The notes beneath the pieces were generated by a model, which saw only the letters and a list, made by a program, of their open reading frames with translations, was not told the DNA's origin and made no database searches. DNA of 64,000 bases from CAZKUR01 sp964556005 (GTDB lineage: Bacteria > Bacteroidota > Ignavibacteria > Ignavibacteriales > Ignavibacteriaceae). Positions 8,697 through 18,300 of the stretch are shown here, in pieces. Positions within the stretch are counted from its first letter, which is position 1; each line of letters starts with the position of its first letter. The stretch lies in assembly GCA_964556005.1 (NCBI GenBank), contig CAZKUR010000013.1, positions 7,376-71,375 of the forward strand, given 5' to 3'. Made by a program: the position numbers and the translations under genes.

Positions 8697-9191
8697 TTAT
8701 TTTATTAAATCAGATTCTTCACTGGATAAAAATTTATCGAACGAATCTTCGGTATAATCAGAATTCTCTTCTTCGGCAACAACATCAATTTCATTTCCAG
8801 TTTCATCATCATCAGTATTTGAAGAACCGTTTTCGTTCATTCTTAACCGCTTGTTTAGGAATTGAATTCTCCTTGCTTTAATCTCAACAATGCTTCTGTT
8901 ATGCCCATCATCGGTTTTCCAGCTTCTGCTTTGCAATTCTCCATCAACAAGTACCGCGGAACCTTTCTTTAACCTGTCGTGGCAGCTTTCGGCAAGCTTA
9001 TTCCATGCTACCACACCGACATAGCAAACGTCCTCCTGCCATTGATTCGAACTGTCTTTATATTTTCTATTTGAAGCAATAGAAAAATTGACAACAGGAG
9101 TTTGATTTGTTGTTTGTCTATATACCGGGTCTTTTGTGAGGTTTCCGGCAACGATAACATAGTTAATTTCGGGCATTTTCAAATCGGCCAT
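8697..9191 (-). CDS. ssb: Single-stranded DNA-binding protein
   Basis: SSB of 164 aa with an OB fold (INYVIVAGNLTKDP, FSIASNRKY, DVCYVGVVAWNKLAE, GSAVLVDGELQSRSW). A disordered acidic C-terminal third follows. The ATG at 9191 is chosen because GGAGG precedes it by about 7 nt; the upstream GTG at 9206 overlaps that site. The last residues are SSEESDLIK, not the DD(I/L)PF-type tip that normally recruits replication and repair partners, although the tail is acidic. Sitting between rpsF and rpsR is the classic arrangement for the main cellular SSB. Confidence 0.93.
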   Translation of the reverse strand: MADLKMPEINYVIVAGNLTKDPVYRQTTNQTPVVNFSIASNRKYKDSSNQWQEDVCYVGVVAWNKLAESCHDRLKKGSAVLVDGELQSRSWKTDDGHNRSIVEIKARRIQFLNKRLRMNENGSSNTDDDETGNEIDVVAEEENSDYTEDSFDKFLSSEESDLIK

Positions 9192-9224
9192 TTTATGATC
9201 CTCCACTGTATCTTAATTTGTTAA

Positions 9225-9662
9225 TTATTTCGCAGACTCTTTTGATTCTTCTTCTCCTTCGCTTTGGCTTTCCTCTTCCGGTTCTGGTGAAGATGAATTT
9301 TCTTCTTTTGTAGTTTCTTCAAGCTCACTTGAAGATCGTTTTTTATTTAATTCAAGCTGCTCTAATGCATCATTGTCAAGATGAATAGTTAAAAATCTTA
9401 AGATATTTTCATCCAGAGAAAAAAATCTTTCTAATTTGGAAACTATTGTTGGAGGAGCACTAAAACGGAAAAAGATATAGTAACCGATCTTGCTTTTTTT
9501 AACCAAATAAGCTAATCTTTTTCGGCCCCAATTTTCTATTTCCCTTATTTCCCCTCCGTTATTTGCAATATTTTCTTTAATTCGTGAGATAATGGATTCT
9601 ATCTGTTCATCATCTAATGCTGCATTTATTAGGACAGCACTCTCATACACTTTAGTATTCAT
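9225..9662 (-). CDS. rpsF: 30S ribosomal protein S6
   Basis: S6 of 145 aa with the ferredoxin-like core (YESAVLINAALDDEQIE, RENWGRRRLAY-like ENWGRKRLAYLVKKSKIGYY). A long Glu/Ser-rich tail (residues ~110-145) is longer than in E. coli before processing. Start ATG 9662 has GGGAGGT upstream; a longer in-frame ATG at 9698 would place that site inside the gene. It heads the rpsF-ssb-rpsR-rplI cluster. Confidence 0.95.
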   Translation of the reverse strand: MNTKVYESAVLINAALDDEQIESIISRIKENIANNGGEIREIENWGRKRLAYLVKKSKIGYYIFFRFSAPPTIVSKLERFFSLDENILRFLTIHLDNDALEQLELNKKRSSSELEETTKEENSSSPEPEEESQSEGEEESKESAK

Positions 9663-9745
9663 TCGGATTTTTACCTCCCTATGGTCATTGGCCCTCAAGT
9701 ATTTTTGAGAGCAGGGTTATTAATTTATTTTTATTATTACTTAAT

Positions 9746-11929
9746 TTATTTAATTAAAGGCGCAATTACAAGAGAAACGACAGCCATTAATTTTAAAAGT
9801 ATATTTAAACTCGGCCCGGATGTATCCTTAAACGGATCGCCAACTGTATCTCCGACAACAGCCGCTTTATGCGGATCTGAGCCTTTAAAGTACTTTTTGC
9901 CATTAACTTCAATTCCTTCTTCAAACATTTTTTTAGCATTATCCCACGCACCGCCGGCGTTTGATTGAAATATTGCCATTAAAACTCCACATACAGTAAC
10001 ACCCGCCAAGAGACCGCCGAGCATTTCCGGACCGCCGGCAAATCCAATAAATACAGGTGCAGCAACAGCTAACAATCCTGGAATAACCATTTGCCGGATT
10101 GCAGCTTTGGTGGAAATTTCGACACAATTACCATATTCGGCTTTGCCATCGGCTTGCTCAAAAGTTTCCTGGTCAGCTTTGCTCCATTCTGTAAATTCTT
10201 TTCCTTCATTACTTTTCATTACTCCAAGTGCAGCAGCTAGTGCTGGAATAGATTTAAATTGCCTTCTAACCTCTTCAATCATCGACATTGCCGCTCTTCC
10301 AACTGCTTTCATTGCAAAGGCAGAGAATAAAAACGGCAGCATACCGCCTAAAAATAGGCCTGCCATAACGTTGGCTTTCGAAATATCGATAGATTTTATC
10401 TGGGCGGCAGTCATAAATGCTCCGAATAAAGCTAATGCAGTTAAAGCAGCAGAACCAATAGCAAAACCCTTACCGATTGCAGCAGTTGTATTTCCAACCG
10501 CATCGAGTTTATCGGTTCTCTGCCTTACTTCCTTTGGAAGCTCTGACATTTCGGCAATTCCGCCTGCATTATCAGAAATCGGCCCGTAAGCATCAACTGC
10601 TAATTGAATACCAGTATTTGAAAGCATTCCGACTGCAGCTATTGCTATACCGTAAAGGCCGCCGAAATAAAAAGCTCCCATTATCGACAGAGCAAGAATA
10701 ATTATAGGTATAGCTGTTGAGATCATTCCGTTCCCGATACCGGCAATTATGTTTGTTGCAGAACCAGTTAACGACTGCCTGACAATTCCTAAAACAGGCC
10801 CTTTTCCAACTCCCGTATAATATTCAGTAACAACTCCGATCAGAACTCCGGCTACTAAACCGATTACTGTTGATAAAAATATCCCCGTTGAAGTGATTGT
10901 ATAAGTCATGCCGTATAAAGGATCCTCATGAGTCCAACTGGAAGGCAGCATATATTTTATAATAAAATAAAGCGCAATTATCATGATAATCGATGAGCCG
11001 AATTCACCTCTGTTCAATGCTTTTTGCGGATCCCCGCCTTCTTTAACTCTTACGAAAAACGTTCCGAGTATCGACATAACTATTCCGACACCGGCAATTA
11101 CTAAAGGAAGAAGAACAGCTCCCAGCCCGTTGAATTTTCCGGCAAATTCAGGGTATGCTATAAATTCCGCACCAAGAACCATTGTTCCGACAATTGAACC
11201 GACATACGACTCAAAAAGATCAGCACCCATGCCTGCAACATCACCGACATTATCCCCGACATTGTCTGCAATGGTAGCCGGGTTTAAGGGGTGATCTTCT
11301 GGAATTCCTGCTTCTAATTTACCGACAAGGTCTGCTCCTACATCCGCGGCTTTTGTGTAGATACCACCGCCGACGCGTGCAAATAATGCAATCGAAGAAG
11401 CACCGAATGAAAATCCGGTAATTACCGTTATTACTCTTGGCAACCCGGCTTTATCGATTCCAAAAAGATCGCTGTAAATCCAGAATAAAACGCCAAGGCC
11501 TAAAACGCCGAGACCGACAACTCCCAAACCCATAACCGAACCGCCCGCAAATGCAATTTCAAGAGCCTTTCCAAGGCTTTTTCTTGCTGCATTTGTTGTC
11601 CTTACGTTAGCTTTGGTAGCAACGCGCATTCCAATAAAACCAGCTAAGGCAGAACATAAAGCACCGGTTAAAAACGATACCGCAATTAAAGGGGAAGAGT
11701 TTACGGGGTCTGCTGAAACTGCCAGCAAGATCCCGACACATACGACAAAAATTATTAAAACTTTATACTCGGCTCTTAAAAAAGCCATAGCCCCTTCAGC
11801 GATGTGTTTTGATATTTTTTCCATCTTTTCGGTTCCAACTTCTTGCTTTTTAATCCATGAAGTTTTCCAAAAAGTGTACAAAAGTGCGAGAACTCCGAAT
11901 AACGGAATCAGATACATGTTAAATTCCAT
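9746..11929 (-). CDS. hppA: Membrane-bound K+-dependent ion-pumping pyrophosphatase
   Basis: This is a 727-aa integral membrane pyrophosphatase of about 16 helices. It couples PPi hydrolysis to H+ or Na+ export across the inner membrane. Active-site motifs are present: DVGADLVGK, DNVGDNVGD and the C-terminal DTVGDPFKDTSGP. The subclass-determining motif reads GNTTAA (first Ala at residue 483), where K+-independent enzymes have Lys; this places it in the K+-dependent group. Whether it pumps H+ or Na+ cannot be settled by eye. It lies 17 nt after pth and 83 nt before rpsF in a leftward run. It recycles PPi from biosynthesis, including that released by Prs-dependent nucleotide synthesis. Confidence 0.96.
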   Translation of the reverse strand: MEFNMYLIPLFGVLALLYTFWKTSWIKKQEVGTEKMEKISKHIAEGAMAFLRAEYKVLIIFVVCVGILLAVSADPVNSSPLIAVSFLTGALCSALAGFIGMRVATKANVRTTNAARKSLGKALEIAFAGGSVMGLGVVGLGVLGLGVLFWIYSDLFGIDKAGLPRVITVITGFSFGASSIALFARVGGGIYTKAADVGADLVGKLEAGIPEDHPLNPATIADNVGDNVGDVAGMGADLFESYVGSIVGTMVLGAEFIAYPEFAGKFNGLGAVLLPLVIAGVGIVMSILGTFFVRVKEGGDPQKALNRGEFGSSIIMIIALYFIIKYMLPSSWTHEDPLYGMTYTITSTGIFLSTVIGLVAGVLIGVVTEYYTGVGKGPVLGIVRQSLTGSATNIIAGIGNGMISTAIPIIILALSIMGAFYFGGLYGIAIAAVGMLSNTGIQLAVDAYGPISDNAGGIAEMSELPKEVRQRTDKLDAVGNTTAAIGKGFAIGSAALTALALFGAFMTAAQIKSIDISKANVMAGLFLGGMLPFLFSAFAMKAVGRAAMSMIEEVRRQFKSIPALAAALGVMKSNEGKEFTEWSKADQETFEQADGKAEYGNCVEISTKAAIRQMVIPGLLAVAAPVFIGFAGGPEMLGGLLAGVTVCGVLMAIFQSNAGGAWDNAKKMFEEGIEVNGKKYFKGSDPHKAAVVGDTVGDPFKDTSGPSLNILLKLMAVVSLVIAPLIK

Positions 11930-11946
11930 AAATTTAATAAATCTCC

Positions 11947-12546
11947 CTATTTATTCACGAAATTGTTATTTGAAGATTGATTGTACAGTTTACTGTAACT
12001 GTCAATCATACCCTGATAGCCGCCTTTTACAAATTCAGTTAAAAGAAATTTACAATCGTCAAAAGTCTTCCCCAATAATTGAAATTCTTCTTCACTGAAA
12101 TCACTTAGAACATACGATGCCATTTCACCCTTGCTAAATTTATTCCCGATCCCTATACGTATCCTTGGAAATTGTTCCGAATTAAACTGGTAAATAATCG
12201 AATTAACTCCGTTGTGCCCTGCATCCCCGCCAGAATTTCTAATTCTAATTTTCCCCACTTCCAGATTAACATCGTCAACAACAACTAAAAAATCGCTTAA
12301 TTCGGAATTAAATTCTTTTACGGATTCAACGGCGGCAATACCGCTATTATTCACATAAGCTGTAGGAATAATTAAAACAAAAGGAGAGTGTTCAATCTTA
12401 CCTTTTGAATAGTAAAATTCATATTTGGATGGATTAAATGAAATGGATAAAGAATCTGCAAAATAATCCACTATCATAAAACCGACATTGTGTCTATTCT
12501 TACGATAACGAAGTCCCGGGTTGCCAATACCAAAAATCGTTCGCAC
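11947..12546 (-). CDS. pth: Peptidyl-tRNA hydrolase
   Basis: Pth of 199 aa releases peptides from prematurely dropped peptidyl-tRNA. GIGNPGLRYRKNRHNVGF carries the conserved Asn and catalytic His. VVVDDVNLEVGKIRIRNSGGDAGHNG carries the catalytic Asp and the glycine-rich tRNA-binding segment. Translation starts at GTG 12546, 8 nt after the rplY stop. The rplY-pth pair is a common arrangement. Confidence 0.95.
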   Translation of the reverse strand: MRTIFGIGNPGLRYRKNRHNVGFMIVDYFADSLSISFNPSKYEFYYSKGKIEHSPFVLIIPTAYVNNSGIAAVESVKEFNSELSDFLVVVDDVNLEVGKIRIRNSGGDAGHNGVNSIIYQFNSEQFPRIRIGIGNKFSKGEMASYVLSDFSEEEFQLLGKTFDDCKFLLTEFVKGGYQGMIDSYSKLYNQSSNNNFVNK

Positions 12547-12553
12547 TTTAAAT

Positions 12554-13198
12554 TTATTCTTTTTCTGTCTCTTTGGTTTTTGTTACTAATTCAGGTTCTT
12601 CGGGCTCTTCTGTGGTAACCTCGGCTTCAACCGGTGTTACTTCTTTTTCAACCTTCGGAGGAACAACTGAAACAATAACAGATTCCTTTGAACTTAAAAA
12701 TGTAATATCCTGAAGTTGTAAATCTCCTACATGGACAGCGCTGTTTAACTTTAAATTTGCTATGTCAACCGTTATATGTTCAGGAATATCTTTCGGAAAA
12801 CATTCTATTTCAACTTTATGCAATGTTTGCTGAAGAATCCCTCCTTCTTTTACACCTATCGGGCTTCCGATTAACTGAATCGGAACTTCGAGTTGGAATG
12901 TTTCACCTTTTGTTAATCCTAATAAGTCGAAGTGAACTACCTTATCTGTTAAGGGATCGAATTGAACATCTTTAATAATACATTCCATCTCTTCCTTATC
13001 ATCTACCATCAACGAGACTAAATGAGTTTTAGAGGTATAAACAAGGGATTTCAACGATTTCTCAGTAACTTCAATAGCAACAGGCTTGTTGTGCCTTGAA
13101 TAGTATATTCCCGGGATTATATTGTTTTTTCTAATCTGATTCCGGTATGATTTGCTAAAATCTTTTCTTTCTTTTGCTTCTAAAACAAACTTTTCCAT
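12554..13198 (-). CDS. rplY: 50S ribosomal protein L25/general stress protein Ctc
   Basis: This 214-aa protein is the long (Ctc/TL5) form of L25. The N-terminal 5S rRNA-binding beta barrel spans residues ~1-90 (KNNIIPGIYYSR, IIKDVQFDPLTDKVVHFDLL) and the beta-rich C-domain residues ~95-190. An acidic tail rich in Glu/Val/Thr ends it. It sits between prs and pth, a conserved neighbourhood in many phyla. Confidence 0.94.
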   Translation of the reverse strand: MEKFVLEAKERKDFSKSYRNQIRKNNIIPGIYYSRHNKPVAIEVTEKSLKSLVYTSKTHLVSLMVDDKEEMECIIKDVQFDPLTDKVVHFDLLGLTKGETFQLEVPIQLIGSPIGVKEGGILQQTLHKVEIECFPKDIPEHITVDIANLKLNSAVHVGDLQLQDITFLSSKESVIVSVVPPKVEKEVTPVEAEVTTEEPEEPELVTKTKETEKE

Positions 13199-13218
13199 TT
13201 TTTCTCCGAAACTAAATA

Positions 13219-14166
13219 TTAACTTTTATCTATATCAAATAGGGAACTAATTGATTCATTGTTATGCGTTCTTCTGATTGCTTCGGCAAAAATATCCGAA
13301 GCAGTAACGACAGAAATTTTATCTGGAATTGATTCAACTTTTATCGGAATTGTATCGGAAACATAAAGCTTTTTCAAAGCCGATTTTTCAATTCTTTCCA
13401 GCGCTTGGCCGGATAAGATTGGATGAGAAACCGCTCCGTAAATACATTTAGCGCCTTTATCTTTTAATGCTTCAATCGCTCCGACAAAGGTGCCTGCAGT
13501 ATCAATTAAGTCATCGACTAAAAGAACATCTTTATTTTCAACACTACCGATAATATGAACAACTTCAGCTAAATTTTGTTTTGGCCTTCTTTTATCAATT
13601 ACGACAAGCTGGCAATGCAGCCGCTTGGCATAAGATCTTGCCATTTTAATTCCACCAATATCCGGTGAAACAACAACTAAATTTTCAGATAAATTATTAA
13701 ATAGACCTGAAAAAATAGTCGAACTGTAAAGATGGTCAAACGGGATATCAAAAAATCCCTGAATTTGGGCAGCGTGCAAATCCATAGTCATTATTCTATC
13801 GGCACCTGCCACGGTAAGAATATTTGCCGCTAATTTAGCTGATATGGAAACTCTGGGTTGATCTTTTCGATCCTGGCGGGAATATCCGAAATAAGGAATA
13901 ACAACCGTTATCCTTTGAGCCGATGCTCTTTTCGCTGCATCAATCATTATCAGTAATTCCATAATGTTTTCTGCAGGCGGATTTGTCGACTGGATTAAAA
14001 ATACATCGCTTCCGCGAATATTTTCACCATACTTAACCCAAATTTCTCCGTCGCTGAATCTTTTTAATTCCAAAGAACCCAATGGCTTTCCAAGCTTTTT
14101 AGCTATTTTCTCGGCAAGAGGTAAGTTAGAACTACCCGAAAAAATCTTATAATCTGTTAAAGCCAT
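13219..14166 (-). CDS. prs: Ribose-phosphate pyrophosphokinase
   Basis: Prs makes PRPP from ribose-5-phosphate and ATP for nucleotide, His and Trp synthesis. Conserved parts are KIFSGSSN at the N-terminus, FSDGEIWVKYGENIRG, the flexible-loop YSRQDRK, MDLHAAQIQGFF, and the PRPP-binding loop LLVDDLIDTAGT. I chose ATG 14166 (315 aa) over a GTG seven codons upstream because it gives the usual N-terminus; neither start has a good Shine-Dalgarno match. It leads the block prs-rplY-pth-hppA. Confidence 0.95.
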   Translation of the reverse strand: MALTDYKIFSGSSNLPLAEKIAKKLGKPLGSLELKRFSDGEIWVKYGENIRGSDVFLIQSTNPPAENIMELLIMIDAAKRASAQRITVVIPYFGYSRQDRKDQPRVSISAKLAANILTVAGADRIMTMDLHAAQIQGFFDIPFDHLYSSTIFSGLFNNLSENLVVVSPDIGGIKMARSYAKRLHCQLVVIDKRRPKQNLAEVVHIIGSVENKDVLLVDDLIDTAGTFVGAIEALKDKGAKCIYGAVSHPILSGQALERIEKSALKKLYVSDTIPIKVESIPDKISVVTASDIFAEAIRRTHNNESISSLFDIDKS

Positions 14167-14261
14167 TTTTATTGATATATCACTCACTGATTTTAAATAT
14201 AGACGTTAAATATAATTAAAAGGGGTTGGTAAGTCAATTTTAATTAAGCATAAAAATTTAT

Positions 14262-14915
14262 CTAATCTTTCTTTTTTCTAAATAAAAACACAATCACAAT
14301 CAATAGTACAATCCCGGTCAGCATATAGATCCAGGTTGGCGTTTCTTTAAGCCTAAAAGGCCTGAAAGTAACCGAAATAGTTTTTCCCCTGCCGATTTCA
14401 GCAAGGGAGTACTTCCATGTTAAAGTATTGCCGTCTTCAATTTGGGCATTGTCGGTAATAATTTCACCTGCAAAAGTATATTTATATGTTACATGAAAAC
14501 GGCTTGCATTGATACCGAATCCTGTTGCAATCGGCGGAATAAATTGAGAGAAAATTTTTTGCCCGGCAGCACCATCCTTCAGCGTGAAATTATAATCCGA
14601 AAAAGCCTTGGTATTATTAAGAGAATCAATATTGGAAAAAGTTAATTTTATTTTTGCATGCATTGTACTGTCGACAGTGTCCGCATAAACTTCCACATTC
14701 TTTATAACTGAAAATTTTGAACTGAATTCTTTTTTTATCGAATCAGGGTTGAATATTCCAATTTTATTTAATGTGACGAGACTTTCATTATCTGGAAGCT
14801 GCATCCAATAGTGTATTGAAAAATAACCTGTTCCGTCGGGATAAATTTTTCCTTCCTGGACATAATTGATACATCCGGGAATTAGAAGCAGTAAAACTAC
14901 GATTAATTTTTTCAC
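14262..14915 (-). CDS. Uncharacterised lipoprotein with C-terminal membrane anchor
   Basis: This 217-aa exported protein has an N-terminal lipoprotein signal ending LIPGC. A soluble beta-rich domain follows (GKIYPDGTGYFSIHYWM, TKAFSDYNFTLKDG). One C-terminal TM helix (IYMLTGIVLLIVIVFLF) with a KKKD cytoplasmic tail ends it. The overall plan resembles LppM-type proteins, lipoproteins with a carboxy-terminal TM, but I do not recognise a named family. It sits just upstream of prs and divergent from the FmdB-like gene. No function is claimed. Confidence 0.6.
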   Translation of the reverse strand: MKKLIVVLLLLIPGCINYVQEGKIYPDGTGYFSIHYWMQLPDNESLVTLNKIGIFNPDSIKKEFSSKFSVIKNVEVYADTVDSTMHAKIKLTFSNIDSLNNTKAFSDYNFTLKDGAAGQKIFSQFIPPIATGFGINASRFHVTYKYTFAGEIITDNAQIEDGNTLTWKYSLAEIGRGKTISVTFRPFRLKETPTWIYMLTGIVLLIVIVFLFRKKKD

Positions 14916-15048
14916 AGAAAAATAATTTTATTCATTATATCAAACAGGAATAAAAGTTATCAATATAACTTTTAAATGTGTTATCCAATTTATAGAAATT
15001 TTAAGAATTTTTCATTAAGTTTCTCCCGCTAAATTTATTGAGGATAAA

Positions 15049-15333
15049 ATGCCGACGTATGAATATAAATGTTTGAAATGCGGCCACAAATTTGAAGTTT
15101 TTCAATCTATGACCGCCGATCCGGTAAAAGTATGCCCTGTTTGCGGAAGTGAAGTTAAAAGATTGATTGGTGCAGGGGCAGGAGCTATTTTTAAAGGTTC
15201 AGGATTTTATCAAACAGATTATAAAAACAAATCAAATAAATCTTCAAATAATTCTCCCATAAAAGAGAAAGTATCTAAAGATACAAAAGACAAAAAGCCT
15301 GCGGCAAAATCAAAAGACACTGAGAAAAAATAA
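15049..15333 (+). CDS. FmdB-family zinc ribbon protein
   Basis: This 94-aa protein begins with the FmdB regulatory domain. MPTYEYKCLKCGHKFE and PVCGSEVKRLIG give two CxxC pairs that would bind zinc. GSGFYQTDY follows, then a Lys/Ser/Asp-rich disordered tail. A GAGGA site precedes the ATG. FmdB-like proteins are widespread and their role is mostly unproven. The protein is probably cytoplasmic. Confidence 0.85.
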   Translation: MPTYEYKCLKCGHKFEVFQSMTADPVKVCPVCGSEVKRLIGAGAGAIFKGSGFYQTDYKNKSNKSSNNSPIKEKVSKDTKDKKPAAKSKDTEKK

Positions 15334-15388
15334 TTTCCCCCGTTTTCTTTTTTCACGGTCTTTTTGCAACAGAATTTATATTTATGGT

Positions 15389-18300
15389 TTAAAAATCTGC
15401 ACCGAGAGATAAATAATACTTGGGCGTTGAAAAACCTTTAACGTTATATGCCCATGCAACATCAAAACGAAGCAAGAAGTAAAGGAGAAAAGTTCTTGCG
15501 CCTAAACCGGTACCCATAAGAAGATCTTTGGAAATGACATTATTATTTACATCTCTTTGAAAGAATCTCAATTCCTTATTATTATTCCATGCAGAGCCGA
15601 TATCGACAAAAGCAACTCCTAATATATTACTGAAGAAAAGAGGCAGCCCGCCTGTTATTAAATATCTTATAAACGGGAAACGTAATTCAAGATTCATGAG
15701 CGCATATTTTGTTCCAATCTCCTGAGCATAATCAAAGCCTCTTAAAGGCAACGCTGCAGTTAAAAATGCAAAATCGGAAGCGGATGAAATCGGGATATCT
15801 GTAGTCGCAAATCTTCTGTTTATCCAGTTGTCGGTACCGCCGATAAAAAATCTCTGGGGATTTCTTCCCCAAGAATAACCGCCGGCCAACCTAAACACAA
15901 AAGAATAATCCGTCCAGAAATTATAATATCTTCTATAATCGCCAAGGCCAGAATAGAAACTAAGCTTGTGTGTGGAGAAGCCAGGATTCGCCAAAAAATC
16001 AAACCTATAGCGCGTGCCGTCAATCGGCGCAGTCATTCCCCATATAACGTTATCATGAATTAAGCTTAACGAAGGGACAAAGAAAGAAGATAATTGCGTG
16101 GGATCGGAAGGATCATCTAAATTTTCCATAGACACGTTCAGCCAGCTTAACCCGCCTTCGATCCTATAAAAACGGTTCAGAGGGTAGCTCATAGAAAATA
16201 TCGCTCCGTAGTTTCTGAACCTGTAAAGATTTGCACCGATTCCCTGCCTGTTTAAAAATACAAATCTTGCGGTATGAAAACCTTCAAAGCCATAGTTTAT
16301 TCTTTCAGGCAAATAAAAATAGGCAAGTCCGTAATCGCTGTTTTTTAAATCGACCTGCAGGCTTGTAACTCCGACTAACCGGTGGTTCCCTAATACATCG
16401 CTGAAAGAAATTACTGTCGTTCCAAGCAAACCGTAAAGGCTGCTGTAACCAGCATTTGCATACACGATGTCCGGTGTAAAATTTATTTTATATCTGTTGA
16501 CTTTATAATCGCCTTGTTTGTCAAGGTTGTCTTTAAGAAGAAATTTAGCTGCATAACCGGCAGTATCAGGAGTGATATTTATTTTATTTTTTCCGAACAC
16601 ATAATTATTAAAATCTACCTGAACCGAATCACCGTAAACATGTGAAGTATCTTCAACAGAACCGGTATAAATCGAAACATCATTTCCTATTTCTAGCGAA
16701 TCCTTTTGCTCATTTTTTTCTTTGAATGTGAGTTCATGAGGCTTATTTTCTTCTCTTAATTCACTGATGTACTTTGTTAAAGGAAGTTTATTAGTATCCA
16801 ATTTAATTTTGTAAGGATTGTTGAGTAAAAAGATATTGAAGGAACCTTTATATAATGTTGAAAAAGCGAGCTTCTTGCCGTCCTGCGAAATAGATAGCTG
16901 ATACAAACCGTTAAGCGAATTGGTTACAGGAACAGGTTGAAGTTCATCAACATTATTAACCGTGTCTTGTTTTTCAAGAACAATACGCTTTTTATATATA
17001 TTATTAATTCCATTTAAATCCGAAATAAACAAAATCTCCTTGCCGTCCGACCCCGCAACAGGAGAAGTTTCATCGCTTTTCGGCATATCGGTTATTCTTG
17101 TCACCTTTTTAGAATTCACATTAGCCGAGTATATATCCATTTGTGAATAATCGAAGTTATAGATTTTAAAAGAAGTGTTTAACGGATCAAGTTTTAATGT
17201 ATTTCCTCTATCCGAAGAAAAGAAAATATTTTTCCCGTCGTAAGACCATGCGGGATCCTTATCGGTAAAAATATCATTTGTAATATTTATAAGTTTTTTA
17301 TCGTCGAGATTATAAACATAAATATCAGACTGCTTTGCTGTATGGCCGACGAAAGCAATGTCTTTTCCATCGGGTGACCATGTTACGCTGCTAATCCCTG
17401 CCAATTTTACCGGAAGAGTTTCTTTTTCTTCGGTTTCCACATCTATTACATAAATAACGTCGCTGCCGTTAGCTTTTGCCGAAAGGGCAATTTTCTTACC
17501 GTCCGGTGACCATGTTAAGCCGGGAGTAACGATGTTTAATTCTTCAAAATCAGGTGTACGGTTTCCTTCTACAAGCTTTTTAATAGTTTTTCCGTCGATT
17601 GTGCTCATCAAATAAACATCAAAATAATAATCACGGTTGGAGATAAAAGCAATCTTATCTCCTTGAGGGGAAATAGCCGGGCTTGTGTTGAAAAATCCGC
17701 CGTCTTTTTCTGGGTTTGTTAATCTTTTTGCAAACTCGTCCGGGTCTTGATGCAAAGCAATATCCGGCCAGTAAGTTTTTTTAATTTGTTTTTTCCAACG
17801 TTCATTTAATTCTTTTATAGAAAGCCCCAACGACTCTTTAAATCCGGCCTCTACATTTCCGGTACTTTTTATTTTATTAATTAATTCACTGATTTTTTCT
17901 TTACCGTATTTTTCGGCAATGTAATGAAAAACCGCCTCCCCGCCCCTGTATGCAAGGTAACCGTTTAATTTAGAAATATCCGGTAAATAATCGTTAATAA
18001 TTGCATCTCTTATAAACATATCTGTATTCACATCCCAGCCGAGCGATTGATATTCAGCCATTCCTTCATTGAACCAGGTAGGTATTCTTATCGAAATGTT
18101 ATTGGAAATTATATTTTGAAGTGAACCGCCGTAAAACATATCATTTATAACAGCGTGAGTTAATTCATGGTGAATTAAGTGTTCGAATTCTTTATACGAT
18201 CCCATAAATTGAATGACAACCCGGTTCTTAAACATCTCGGTGAATCCTTCGATACCTTCTGAAAGATATTCATCCGTAATGTTAGTTTCCTGGAAATCGT

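Noticed and set aside
9692..9715. CTCAA/TTGAG dyad upstream of rpsF as a possible S6:S18 autoregulatory leader
   Set aside because: The stem is only five pairs and I could not find the conserved bulge features of that RNA motif.
9681..12098. Long plus-strand open frames opposite hppA and pth
   Set aside because: They mirror codon bias of the true minus-strand genes, whose proteins carry complete active-site motifs.
15334..15388. CCGT/ACGG stem with T-rich flanks between fmdB-like gene and the protease fusion gene
   Set aside because: Four base pairs are too few to call a terminator.
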